Shown here piece after piece: positions 28,003-36,297 of a stretch of DNA of 64,000 bases (positions are counted from its first letter, which is position 1; each line of letters opens with the position of its first letter). Under the pieces are notes generated by a model. It had not been told where the DNA came from. It was given only the letters and a program-made list of their open reading frames with translations, and searched no databases. A program made the translations under genes and the position numbers. Source of the stretch: Microbacterium keratanolyticum (GTDB lineage: Bacteria > Actinomycetota > Actinomycetes > Actinomycetales > Microbacteriaceae); contig NZ_JAFBBQ010000001.1 of the NCBI RefSeq assembly GCF_016907255.1, forward strand, positions 1,116,001 through 1,180,000, given 5' to 3'.

Positions 28003-28033
28003 GCCCTCAGCCTAAGCATCCGCGGTCCCGCTC

Positions 28034-28279
28034 TCAGCAGCAGCGGGCACCCGGATTGCGATCCTGGTCATCCATCTTCTGCCGCCAGAACTGCCGCTCG
28101 GTCATCGGTTCGGTGTCCGGGTGCTGACGACGCTGATGCGCGACATAGGTCGCGTAGGCGCTGTCGCCCATGAGGTTCGTGATGTACCAGCGGATGCCAC
28201 CGCCCACCCGACCTGCGGCGCGGAGGATCGCGCGCAGACGGGTGGGCGTGGCGTTCGCCGGTGAGGCGATCTCGGTCAT
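28034..28279 (-). CDS. YbdD/YjiX family small protein
   Basis: 81 residues from ATG 28279, which lies one base past the cstA stop codon. Family features: WYITNLMGDSAYATYVAHQRR and PMTERQFWRQKMD, ending in a CC pair. YbdD/YjiX genes follow cstA/btsT in many bacteria, and YbdD has been reported to aid CstA-dependent pyruvate uptake in E. coli. Confidence 0.93.
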   Translation of the reverse strand: MTEIASPANATPTRLRAILRAAGRVGGGIRWYITNLMGDSAYATYVAHQRRQHPDTEPMTERQFWRQKMDDQDRNPGARCC

Positions 28280-28280
28280 G

Positions 28281-30563
28281 TCAGTGCTTCGCTCCCGCGC
28301 GCTCGTCGGCGAGGATCGGCTCCCACTGCTTCTCGAGCTCGCGTTCCGCGGCGCTCGGCAGGAAGCCCGCCGGGGCGTAGCGACGCGAGGCGACCGGGGC
28401 ATCCTCGGTGTTCTCTCCGCCACCGTTGCGGATCGCCTTGATCGTCGACAGGATCGCCGAGATCATCACGATGATCGCGAGCACGACGAACACGATCGAG
28501 AGCGTTCCTTGCACGGCGGTGTTGCGGATGACCGCGTCCACGACCTCGGGTGCACCCAGCGACCCGTCGCCACTGTCACGCGCCGCGACGTAGCGGAAGT
28601 GGTTCGACCAGTAGCCGATCGCGGGCACGGGCGAGGCGATCTTGTAGATCGACGCTGTGATCGTGACGACAGCCGTGAACGCGAGGGGCACGGCGATGAT
28701 CCACAGCCACCGGAAGTAGCTGCGTCCCCGCTTGGCGACGATCGCCAGCACCACGGCGAGCGCGATGGCGGCGAGCAGCTGGTTCGCGATGCCGAACAGC
28801 GGGAAGAACGTGTTGATGCCGCCGAGCGGGTCCGTCACACCGAGGATGAGGATCGTGCCCCATCCGGCGACCATGATCGCCGTGCAGATCCACACGCCAG
28901 GACGCCAGGAGACGTCACGGAACTTCGGAGCCCAGGCCCCGAGGGAGTCCTGCAGCATGAAGCGTGCGACACGGGTTCCCGCGTCGACCGCCGTGAGGAT
29001 GAACAGCGCCTCGAACATGATCGCGAAGTGGTACCAGAACGCCATGAGCGCCTGCCCACCGAGCGCCTGCTGCATGATGTGAGCGAGGCCGAGTGCCAGC
29101 GTCGGTGCGCCACCGGTACGCGAGACGATCGATTCCTCGCCGACCGCCTGCGCGGTGCCGGTGAGCATCTCCGGTGTGAGGTTCACCCCGGTCAGACCGA
29201 GCGAGTTCACGAACGCGACGGCGCCTTCGACGGTGCCGCCGGTCGCGGCCGCAGGGGCATTCATCGCGAAATAGATGCCCTGGTCGATCGAGATCGCGGC
29301 GACGAGCGCCATGATCGCGACGAACGACTCCATGAGCATGCCGCCGTAGCCGATGAAACGCGTCTGGCGCTCCTTCTCGACGAGCTTGGGGGTGGTTCCC
29401 GAGGCGATCAAGGCGTGGAAGCCGGACAGGGCACCACAGGCGATCGTGACGAAGAGGAAGGGGAAGAGAGGACCCGCGAACACCGGACCCATCCCGTTCT
29501 CACCGAAGATCGTGATCGCGGGGACCGTGATCTCGGGGCGCACGAGCACGATGGCTCCGGCGAGCATCACGACGACGCCGATCTTCATGAAGGTCGACAG
29601 ATAGTCGCGCGGGGCGAGCAGCAGCCAGACCGGCAGAACGGCGGCGATGAAGCCGTAGATGATGATGCCCCAGGCGATCGTCGTGCGGTCGAGGTGGAAG
29701 ATCGCCTGACCCCACTCGGTGCCGGCGACCCAGCCACCACCGATGATCGCGGCCATGAGCAGCGCAAAGCCGATGATCGAGATCTCGGTCACCTTGCCCG
29801 GACGCAGGTAGCGCAGGTAGACGCCCATGAAGAGGGCGATCGGGATCGTCATCGAGACGGAGAAGACACCCCAGGGGCTCTCGCCCAGCGCGTTGACGAC
29901 GACGAGCGCGAGGATCGCCACGATGATCAGCATGATCAGCAGGGATGCGATGATCGCTGCGGTTCCGCCGATCTTGCCGAGCTCCTGACGGGCCATCTGC
30001 CCGATTGTGCGGCCACCTCGACGCATCGAGAAGAACAGCACGAGGTAGTCCTGCACCGCGCCGGCGAGCACGACGCCGACGATGATCCAGATGGTTCCAG
30101 GAAGGAAACCCATCTGCGCGGCGAGCACGGGTCCGACGAGCGGGCCGGCGCCGGCGATCGCGGCGAAGTGGTGCCCGTAGAGCACCCGGCGGTCGGTGGG
30201 GACGTAGTCCTTGCCGTCCTGCTTGACCTCTGCCGGGGTCGCCCGGCGGTCGTCGGGGCGCGTGATGTAGCGCTCGATGACCTTCGAGTAGAAGCGGTAG
30301 CCGATCAGATACGTGCAGACCGCGGCGAAGACGAACCAGATCGCGTTGACGGTCTCGCCGCGGACGATCGCCAGCATCGTCCATGCGACGGCTCCGAGCA
30401 GCGCGATGGCCACCCAGAGGATGATCTTCGGCAGCGTCCAGCTGCTGGCCTTGCGGTCGTCCTCGGCTGACAGGGAGACCGGGGGAAGGTTCGGATCGGT
30501 CACGATCTCGGGCTCATCAATGAGCCCTGAGCCGCCGCTGCGGCGCGACGATGGTGCAGTCAT
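28281..30563 (-). CDS. cstA: CstA/BtsT family carbon starvation (pyruvate) transporter
   Basis: 760 residues from ATG 30563 with GAGGAG seven bases upstream. About 18 membrane helices; family hallmarks include YGHHFAAIAGAGPLVGPVLA near residue 130 and the GAQDYL-type AVQDYLVLFFSMRRGG. CstA/BtsT proteins take up pyruvate (and some peptides) during nutrient shortage. First gene of the operon with ybdD, the LytS/LytTR pair and the DUF485-symporter pair. Confidence 0.95.
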   Translation of the reverse strand: MTAPSSRRSGGSGLIDEPEIVTDPNLPPVSLSAEDDRKASSWTLPKIILWVAIALLGAVAWTMLAIVRGETVNAIWFVFAAVCTYLIGYRFYSKVIERYITRPDDRRATPAEVKQDGKDYVPTDRRVLYGHHFAAIAGAGPLVGPVLAAQMGFLPGTIWIIVGVVLAGAVQDYLVLFFSMRRGGRTIGQMARQELGKIGGTAAIIASLLIMLIIVAILALVVVNALGESPWGVFSVSMTIPIALFMGVYLRYLRPGKVTEISIIGFALLMAAIIGGGWVAGTEWGQAIFHLDRTTIAWGIIIYGFIAAVLPVWLLLAPRDYLSTFMKIGVVVMLAGAIVLVRPEITVPAITIFGENGMGPVFAGPLFPFLFVTIACGALSGFHALIASGTTPKLVEKERQTRFIGYGGMLMESFVAIMALVAAISIDQGIYFAMNAPAAATGGTVEGAVAFVNSLGLTGVNLTPEMLTGTAQAVGEESIVSRTGGAPTLALGLAHIMQQALGGQALMAFWYHFAIMFEALFILTAVDAGTRVARFMLQDSLGAWAPKFRDVSWRPGVWICTAIMVAGWGTILILGVTDPLGGINTFFPLFGIANQLLAAIALAVVLAIVAKRGRSYFRWLWIIAVPLAFTAVVTITASIYKIASPVPAIGYWSNHFRYVAARDSGDGSLGAPEVVDAVIRNTAVQGTLSIVFVVLAIIVMISAILSTIKAIRNGGGENTEDAPVASRRYAPAGFLPSAAERELEKQWEPILADERAGAKH

Positions 30564-30768
30564 GGGGTTCTCCTCGGGGTGCGCGTCTTTGCGTCTCCCC
30601 ACGCTAGGGAGGTCTGTGTCCGCAGGAGTGGCGGGGACCGGATGCTGCGACGAGCGGCATCGATGGCGCGACGAACGGCTTGCGGCGCAGCATCCGACCG
30701 CTCATTGCCGGCGATTAAACCCGGGACCTCGCGCCGCCGGACGTACCCTGCGACAGTAGGCTTGTGCC

Positions 30769-31311
30769 GTGGCTACCCGTTCCGTTCTGTCGACCCGCGT
30801 CCTTCTCGTGTGCGCGGCGATCGGCGTCGCGACCGGGCTGCTCGGCGGGGTCGCCGGATGGATCACGCTTCCCGTCCTCGCCGGCCCGGCATTCCTCTAC
30901 GGCCTCGTACTCGGCTCGCACGTGCTGCCGGGCATCATCGCCCAGGAGGTGCTGCGCAAGCCCCTCGTCGCGCTCATCACGCACGTGCTCGCCGCACTCA
31001 TCGCGAGCGCTTTCAACCCGGCCTGGTCGATGCGGTTCATCGGCACCGCACTGCTGTTCGGACTCATCCAAGAGGGCGTCGCTGCGCTGACGCGCTACCG
31101 GTCGTGGGGCGCATGGCGCTTCTTCATCTCGGCGGCGATCATCGGCGTCTTCGTGGCTGTCGTCGTGTTCTTCGCCGCGAATCTCGAAGTACAACCGCTG
31201 TGGGCGCAGATCGCCTACCTGGTGATCTCCGTGCTGGGCCCGATCGCCTGGACCGCGATCGGACTCGCGATCGGCGCTGCTCTGAGCCGCGCAGGCGTCG
31301 CTCGACGCTGA
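30769..31311 (+). CDS. ECF transporter S component (YkoE-like)
   Basis: 180 residues from GTG 30769, with five to six membrane helices. The segment LPGIIAQEVLRKPLVALI resembles YkoE, the hydroxymethylpyrimidine/thiamine-linked S subunit, but the similarity is partial and no TPP riboswitch is visible upstream, so thiamine should not be assumed. It binds the substrate for the energising module encoded by the next two genes. Confidence 0.8.
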   Translation: MATRSVLSTRVLLVCAAIGVATGLLGGVAGWITLPVLAGPAFLYGLVLGSHVLPGIIAQEVLRKPLVALITHVLAALIASAFNPAWSMRFIGTALLFGLIQEGVAALTRYRSWGAWRFFISAAIIGVFVAVVVFFAANLEVQPLWAQIAYLVISVLGPIAWTAIGLAIGAALSRAGVARR

Positions 31312-31326
31312 CTCTCGGATAGCGGA

Positions 31327-31345
31327 TCAGGTAAGGCTCATCTAA
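31327..31345 (+). promoter_or_regulatory. DtxR/IdeR-like iron box in front of the ECF ATPase gene
   Basis: TCAGGTAAGGCTCATCTAA agrees with the DtxR/IdeR consensus TTAGGTTAGGCTAACCTAA at 15 of 19 positions. It overlaps a possible -10 (TAAATT, 31343-31348), which would place the transcript start at the GTG at 31354. The AGGTAAGGCT core is identical to that of the box at 61289. Confidence 0.65.
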
Positions 31346-31353
31346 ATTAGTCT

Positions 31354-33054
31354 GTGACCCCTCTCGCAGACTCGAGGCCCGACGTGCGTCCATCCGCGCC
31401 CCTGCTCCGCGTGCGTGACCTCTCGATCACCCACGCCGGTTCCGCGCATCCGTCCCCGCGAGACGTCTCGTTCGACATCCACCCCGGCGAAGTCGTGCTG
31501 CTGCTGGGGCCGTCCGGATCGGGCAAGTCGACGCTGACGCTCGCGCTGAACGGGCTCATCCCCCACGCCGTGCCCGCCGCGATGGTCGGGACGGTTGAGG
31601 CGGGTGGGCTCGCCACGGTCGACTCACCCACCGCGACGCTGAGCACCCACGTCGCCATGGTCTTCCAGGATCCGGATGCTCAGATCGTGACCGGGTCTGT
31701 CTTCGACGAGGTGGCCTTCGGCCCGGAGAACCTGCGGCTTCCGCTCGACGAGGTGTACGCCCGCACCGAGGACGCCCTGCGTCGGGTGGGTCTGTGGGAG
31801 CGCCGCGACGAGAATCCCGATGTTCTCTCGGGCGGTGGCCGCCAGCGTCTCGCCATCGCGTGCGCCCTCGCCATGGGTTCTCCGCTGGTCGTGCTCGATG
31901 AGCCGACGGCGAACCTCGACCCGCAGGGGATCGACGACGTCTACGCGGCGTTGACCGATGTCGTCGCCGAGGGCGACCGGGCGATTCTGCTGGTCGAGCA
32001 CAACCTCGACGCCGCCATGGCCTTCGTCACGCGCACGATCGTGCTCGACGGCGAAGGGCGCGTCGCCTTCGACGGCCCGGCCCACGAGACGATCCGCACG
32101 CATGCCGCCGAGCTCGTCGAGATGGGCGTGTGGCTTCCGGCCGCGACGCTCGCCGCCCTCCGGATGCAGGAGCACGGCGCTGTCTTCGATGAGCTGCCGC
32201 TCTCGGCAGATGAGCTGGCAACGGCTCTACACGACACCGCCGTTCCGGCGGGGACTGTCGAAGGCTCCCGGATGCCTCGCAGCGAAGCATCCGCCCCCAT
32301 CATCCGTGCACGCGGGCTGACCGTCCGCCGTGGGCGTTCCGCAATCGTGCGCGATCTCGACCTCGACATCGAGACCGGCAGCCTCACCGCGATTGTCGGC
32401 GCGAACGGCGCGGGCAAGACGACTCTGTTGCAGGCGCTCGCCGGCGTCATCCCGCCGCCGAAGCGGCAGGTCACGGTCGACGGCATCGATCCGGACTCCG
32501 CGTCGCCTCGCGAGCTGTCGACGCGCATCGGCTTCGTGTTCCAGAACCCCGAGCACCAGTTCATCGCGGCCACCGTCTTCGATGAGCTCGCGCATGGGCT
32601 GCGGCTGCGCCGTGTTCCGGATGCGGAGATCAGCGCCCGCGTCGATGAGATGCTCACCCGGTTCGGCCTGGCGCACAAGGCGCAGACGCACCCCTTCCTG
32701 CTGTCCGGCGGCGAGAAGAGACGTCTCTCTGTGGGTACAGCGCTCATCACGCACCCGCACGTGCTGGCGCTCGACGAGCCGACATTCGGGCAGGACCGCG
32801 CCCGCGCATCCGAACTCCTCACCCTGCTGCACGACCTGCGCGACGAAGGCACCACCGTCGTGATCATCACGCACGATCTGCAACTCGTCGCCGACCACGC
32901 CTCGCACACGGTCATCCTGGCCGACGGGCGGGTTCATGCCGCGGGCCGCACGGCCGATCTCTTCCGCGACGAGCAGATCTTCACGGGCGCGGGCCTCCAC
33001 CTGCCCCCGGTGCAGCGCGTGCTCGCCGCCACCCGGCAGGTGATCGAGCCTTGA
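31354..33054 (+). CDS. ECF transporter fused double ATPase (A1-A2)
   Basis: 566 residues from GTG 31354. Two complete ABC domains in one chain: first, Walker A GPSGSGKSTL, signature GGGRQRLAIA, Walker B VVLDEPTANLD; second (from about 310), GANGAGKTTLLQ, LSGGEKRRLSV, LALDEPTFGQD. This is the YkoD/EcfA1A2 layout. It energises substrate uptake through the T subunit and the S subunit at 30769. The iron box directly upstream suggests transcription separate from the S gene and repression under iron sufficiency (inference). Confidence 0.93.
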   Translation: MTPLADSRPDVRPSAPLLRVRDLSITHAGSAHPSPRDVSFDIHPGEVVLLLGPSGSGKSTLTLALNGLIPHAVPAAMVGTVEAGGLATVDSPTATLSTHVAMVFQDPDAQIVTGSVFDEVAFGPENLRLPLDEVYARTEDALRRVGLWERRDENPDVLSGGGRQRLAIACALAMGSPLVVLDEPTANLDPQGIDDVYAALTDVVAEGDRAILLVEHNLDAAMAFVTRTIVLDGEGRVAFDGPAHETIRTHAAELVEMGVWLPAATLAALRMQEHGAVFDELPLSADELATALHDTAVPAGTVEGSRMPRSEASAPIIRARGLTVRRGRSAIVRDLDLDIETGSLTAIVGANGAGKTTLLQALAGVIPPPKRQVTVDGIDPDSASPRELSTRIGFVFQNPEHQFIAATVFDELAHGLRLRRVPDAEISARVDEMLTRFGLAHKAQTHPFLLSGGEKRRLSVGTALITHPHVLALDEPTFGQDRARASELLTLLHDLRDEGTTVVIITHDLQLVADHASHTVILADGRVHAAGRTADLFRDEQIFTGAGLHLPPVQRVLAATRQVIEP

Positions 33055-33869
33055 GCGCGACCGCCTTCAACCCGTATGCCTCGTTCACCGTCACCTCGCC
33101 GCGGCAGTTCCTGTACGGACTGAACCCGCTGGCGAAGATCATCGCGGTCGCACCGGTCATGGTCCTGCTCGTCGTCGTGCGCGACCTGGCGACGCCCACC
33201 GCGTTCATCGCCCTGTCGTACGCGCTGGTGCTGATCGGCACGCGCGTCACGGCGCGCACCCTGCTGATCTTGTTCGCGGCGATGCCGGTCGGCATCCTGG
33301 TCATCGGCGTCAGCTTCTCGGTGTGGGTCGACGCGGCCGGCGTCGATGGCACGGCGCCCGTGCTGCAGATCGGCACCTGGACGCTGTTCGCCGGAGCGCT
33401 CGAACTCGGCTTCGCGACCGCACTGCGGCTCGGCGCGATCGTCGCGCTCGCCCTGATCGGTGGGCTCACCACGACCGGCCCCGACCTTGTGCGCGCCAGC
33501 GTGCAGCAGCTGCGCCTGCCCTACCGAATCGGCTACACGGCGCTGGCGGCTTTCCGGTTCGTGCCGCGCTTCGGGTACGAACTGTCGGTCATCCGCGCCG
33601 CGCACCGTGTGCGCGGTCACCACGGCGGACGCGGTCCCCTTGCGCGCATCGCCCGAGGCTGGGGCTACATCGTGCCGCTGCTGGCGAGCGCGATCCGGCA
33701 CGCGGAACGCGTGGCCCTCGCGATGGACTCCCGCGCCTTCGGCGCCCACCCCACCCGCACCGAGCGTCACCTCGTGCCGTTCCGCCGCCGCGACGCAGCG
33801 TTCCTGGTGCTGTTCCTTCTGGCATCCGCGGTGATCTTCGCCGTGTTCTTCCCCTGGCAGCTCGGGTAG
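33051..33869 (+). CDS. ECF transporter T component (EcfT/YkoC-like)
   Basis: 272 residues from a TTG start that overlaps the ATPase stop (TTGA). Multiple membrane helices and two Ala-Arg coupling motifs near the C-terminus, including AERVALAMDSRAFG, which contacts the ATPases. Completes the S-A-T set. Confidence 0.92.
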   Translation: MSATAFNPYASFTVTSPRQFLYGLNPLAKIIAVAPVMVLLVVVRDLATPTAFIALSYALVLIGTRVTARTLLILFAAMPVGILVIGVSFSVWVDAAGVDGTAPVLQIGTWTLFAGALELGFATALRLGAIVALALIGGLTTTGPDLVRASVQQLRLPYRIGYTALAAFRFVPRFGYELSVIRAAHRVRGHHGGRGPLARIARGWGYIVPLLASAIRHAERVALAMDSRAFGAHPTRTERHLVPFRRRDAAFLVLFLLASAVIFAVFFPWQLG

Positions 33870-33899
33870 CACCGACGACGCCTGCGTCTGGCGCGCGGA

Positions 33900-33922
33900 A
33901 TCTTTGGATGCTGACCAAAGAT
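33900..33922 (+). promoter_or_regulatory. Operator-like inverted repeat upstream of the CPBP gene
   Basis: ATCTTTGG at 33900-33907 and CCAAAGAT at 33915-33922 form a perfect 8-bp inverted repeat with a 7-bp spacer. A possible -10 (TAGACT, 33922-33927) follows, so a bound repressor would block the promoter. No cognate regulator is obvious nearby. Confidence 0.5.
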
Positions 33923-33977
33923 AGACTGAATGCACCCGGAGCTACCCCGCCCACATCCAGGAAGGCAGCATCGTCGT

Positions 33978-34907
33978 ATGAGCCGCGCCCGCATACTCCC
34001 CGCGCCACTGTCCGGCATGCAAGAGGCAAAGCGCCCCACCGGCGCCATCGTCGCGACGATCATCGTCGTCGCCGCAAGCTATGGATCCCTCATGATCGCG
34101 GGCATCACCTACTCCTCGATCACCGGATCCATGGAGATGCCCTGGTGGATGAGCATCGTCGCATTTGGCGGGATCGCCGTACTCATCGGCCTCTGGGTGC
34201 GTTTCAAAGAGGGGCGCCGCTTCCGCTCGCTCGGCTTTGAGGAGCCGCGCCGCGCCCCGCGTCAGATCCTGTGGGGTATCGCGGGAGGCCTGCTCCTCGC
34301 GACTCTCGCGATGCTGACGCTCGTCCTTCTCGGGCAGGGATCGATCCGCTGGAATGCCGACGCACTGACCCCTGCAGACTGGCTGATGGCGCTCGTCTGG
34401 ATCGCCGTGTACGCGGTGCAGTCCTCCTCCGAGGAGATCGCCGTCCGCGGCTTCGCGGCTCAGGCGTATGCGCGCCGCTTCGGCATCGTCGCCGCAATCG
34501 CCCTGCAGGCGGTGCTGTTCGCCGCGCTCCACGCCGGCAACGACGGCTTCGGCGTTCTTCCGATCGTGAACATGCTGCTCCTCTCGGTCGCTCTGGGCCT
34601 CTGGGTGCTCAAGAACGGCAGCCTGTGGGCCGCATGCGCCTTCCACAGCACATGGAACTGGGCACTCTCACGCCTCTTCGGCACGACCATGTCGGGGCAT
34701 GAAAGCAGTCACGGCATCTTCGTCGTCACACCGAGTGCCGACGGGCCGGCGCCCATCACGGGTGGGACGTTCGGCATCGAAGGCAGCCTGATCACCGCCG
34801 TTCTCCTCGCCGCCATGATCGCCGTACTCGCCGGGCCGGCGATTCGCCGCGTGTCCGCAGCGCGCGCAGCGACTGCCCCCGCCCGCACGCTCGACGCGGT
34901 GCGCTGA
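33978..34907 (+). CDS. CPBP family intramembrane metalloprotease
   Basis: 309 residues from ATG 33978, with GGAAGG upstream at a somewhat long spacing; ATG 34017 is an alternative. About eight membrane helices. The glutamyl-protease (Abi/CAAX) motifs are present: SSSEEIAVRG (EExxxR), FAALHAGND (His) and FHSTWNW (His, Asn). Such proteases have roles in prenyl processing, bacteriocin self-immunity or signalling; the role here is unknown. Confidence 0.88.
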   Translation: MSRARILPAPLSGMQEAKRPTGAIVATIIVVAASYGSLMIAGITYSSITGSMEMPWWMSIVAFGGIAVLIGLWVRFKEGRRFRSLGFEEPRRAPRQILWGIAGGLLLATLAMLTLVLLGQGSIRWNADALTPADWLMALVWIAVYAVQSSSEEIAVRGFAAQAYARRFGIVAAIALQAVLFAALHAGNDGFGVLPIVNMLLLSVALGLWVLKNGSLWAACAFHSTWNWALSRLFGTTMSGHESSHGIFVVTPSADGPAPITGGTFGIEGSLITAVLLAAMIAVLAGPAIRRVSAARAATAPARTLDAVR

Positions 34908-34927
34908 GCAGGGCCGCGGACGCGAGA

Positions 34928-34958
34928 GAGGGGCCCGGATGCAGCATCCGGGCCCCTC
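34928..34958. terminator. Bidirectional terminator hairpin
   Basis: Perfect 15-bp inverted repeat (GAGGGGCCCGGATGC and its complement) around one base, between the convergent CPBP and acyl-CoA dehydrogenase genes. CCTT follows on the plus strand. The stem contains CGGATGC/GCATCCG. Confidence 0.8.
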
Positions 34959-34972
34959 CTTGATTCACAGCG

Positions 34973-36136
34973 TCAGCGCTTGCCGGCGATCTGACGCCCG
35001 ACGAGATCACGCATGATCTCGTTCGTGCCGCCGTAGATGCGGTGCACACGAGCGTCGGTGAAGGCCCGCGCGATCGGGTACTCCATGATGTAGCCGTAGC
35101 CGCCGTGCAGCTGCACGCCGATGTCGAGCAGTTCCCACTCGCGCTCGGTGGCCCAGAACTTGACCTTCGCGGCGTCCTCGGCCGAGAGGCGGCCGTCGCG
35201 GTAGGCGAGCAGCGCGCGGTCGATGTACGCCCACATCGCGTCGGTCGTTGCGGCCATGTCTGCGAGGCGGAAGCGGGTGTTCTGGAAGTCGGCGACGCGC
35301 TCACCGAACGCCTCGCGATCCTTCGTGTAAGCGACGGTCCAGTCGAGCGCGGCCTGGCCTGCGGCCGCCGCCGCGACACCGATCGACAGACGTTCGAGCG
35401 GAAGGTTCAGCATCAGCTGGATGAAGCCCTGCCCCTCCTTGCCGCTGATGAGGTTCTCCTCCGGGATGAAGACATCCGTGAAGCTCAGCTCGGCGGTGTC
35501 CCACCCGTGGAAGCCCATCTTGCTGAGCTTCTTGCCCTGGTCGAAGCCCTCCATGCCCTTCTCCACGATCAGCAGGCTGAACGCGTCAGGACGGTTGCCC
35601 TCGCCCGTCTTGACGAAGGTGACGACCATGTCGGCGGTCGTGCCGGAGGAGATGAACGTCTTCGCACCGTTGAGGATGTATCCGCCGTCGACCTTCTTGG
35701 CGTTGGTCTTGATGCCGCGCAGGTCGCTGCCCGCGCCGGGGTCGGTCATGGCCAGTGCGCCCAGCACCTCGCCGGTCGCCATGCGCGGAAGCCACTTGGC
35801 CTTCTGCTCGGGCGTGCCCATGTGCACGAGATACGGCACGGCGAGGTCGTCCTGGATGCCGAAGGCACCGGCGAGGGAGCCCGCACCGGCGGCGATGACC
35901 TCTTCCATCACGATCGTGCGGAAGCGGTAGTCCTGCAGCATTCCGGCGCCGCCGAACTCCTCGGGAACCGAGAGCCCGATCAGACCGGCTTCTCCAGCGG
36001 CGAGCATGGTCGCGCGGTCGATCTCACCATCGGCGTCCCACTTCGCGAGCGATTCCGTGGTGACGTGCCGCTTGACGAAATCCTTCACCAGCTCGCGGAA
36101 TGCTTCGTGGTCCTCGTCGTAGATGTCGCGTTCCAT
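34973..36136 (-). CDS. Acyl-CoA dehydrogenase
   Basis: 387 residues, standard length. FAD/substrate motif ALAMTDPGAGSDLRG, flavin loop LHGGYGYIMEYP, and the catalytic Glu in IYGGTNEIMRDLVGRQ as in short- and medium-chain enzymes. It introduces the alpha,beta double bond in acyl-CoA and passes electrons to ETF. GGGAGGA lies six bases upstream of the ATG. A 17-bp dyad further upstream may bind a fatty-acid regulator. Confidence 0.95.
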   Translation of the reverse strand: MERDIYDEDHEAFRELVKDFVKRHVTTESLAKWDADGEIDRATMLAAGEAGLIGLSVPEEFGGAGMLQDYRFRTIVMEEVIAAGAGSLAGAFGIQDDLAVPYLVHMGTPEQKAKWLPRMATGEVLGALAMTDPGAGSDLRGIKTNAKKVDGGYILNGAKTFISSGTTADMVVTFVKTGEGNRPDAFSLLIVEKGMEGFDQGKKLSKMGFHGWDTAELSFTDVFIPEENLISGKEGQGFIQLMLNLPLERLSIGVAAAAAGQAALDWTVAYTKDREAFGERVADFQNTRFRLADMAATTDAMWAYIDRALLAYRDGRLSAEDAAKVKFWATEREWELLDIGVQLHGGYGYIMEYPIARAFTDARVHRIYGGTNEIMRDLVGRQIAGKR

Positions 36137-36213
36137 CGCGCGTCCTCCCAGTCGATAGGGTGCTTCACTGCACCGCGAGTCTAGGGATTCCGTCGACCGG
36201 ACGAAAGATCATT

Positions 36214-36230
36214 GTGAGAATGCATCTCAC
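36214..36230 (-). promoter_or_regulatory. Dyad upstream of the acyl-CoA dehydrogenase gene
   Basis: GTGAGA-ATGCA-TCTCAC, 6-bp arms around 5 bases, 78 bases upstream of the start at 36136. Size and position suit a TetR- or GntR-type operator. The regulator is unknown. Confidence 0.4.
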
Positions 36231-36297
36231 CGTTCGTGATACTCGGTGTCAGCATTGTGGGATGCCACCAGATCCCGTCGAACCGCGGAATTCTGGA

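Noticed and set aside
28170..30470. A 766-codon plus-strand frame opposite cstA
   Set aside because: Charged, repetitive antisense frame without any motif; cstA is unambiguous.
30603..30768. TPP riboswitch for the YkoE-like transporter
   Set aside because: No conserved THI-box core is visible in the 165-base gap.
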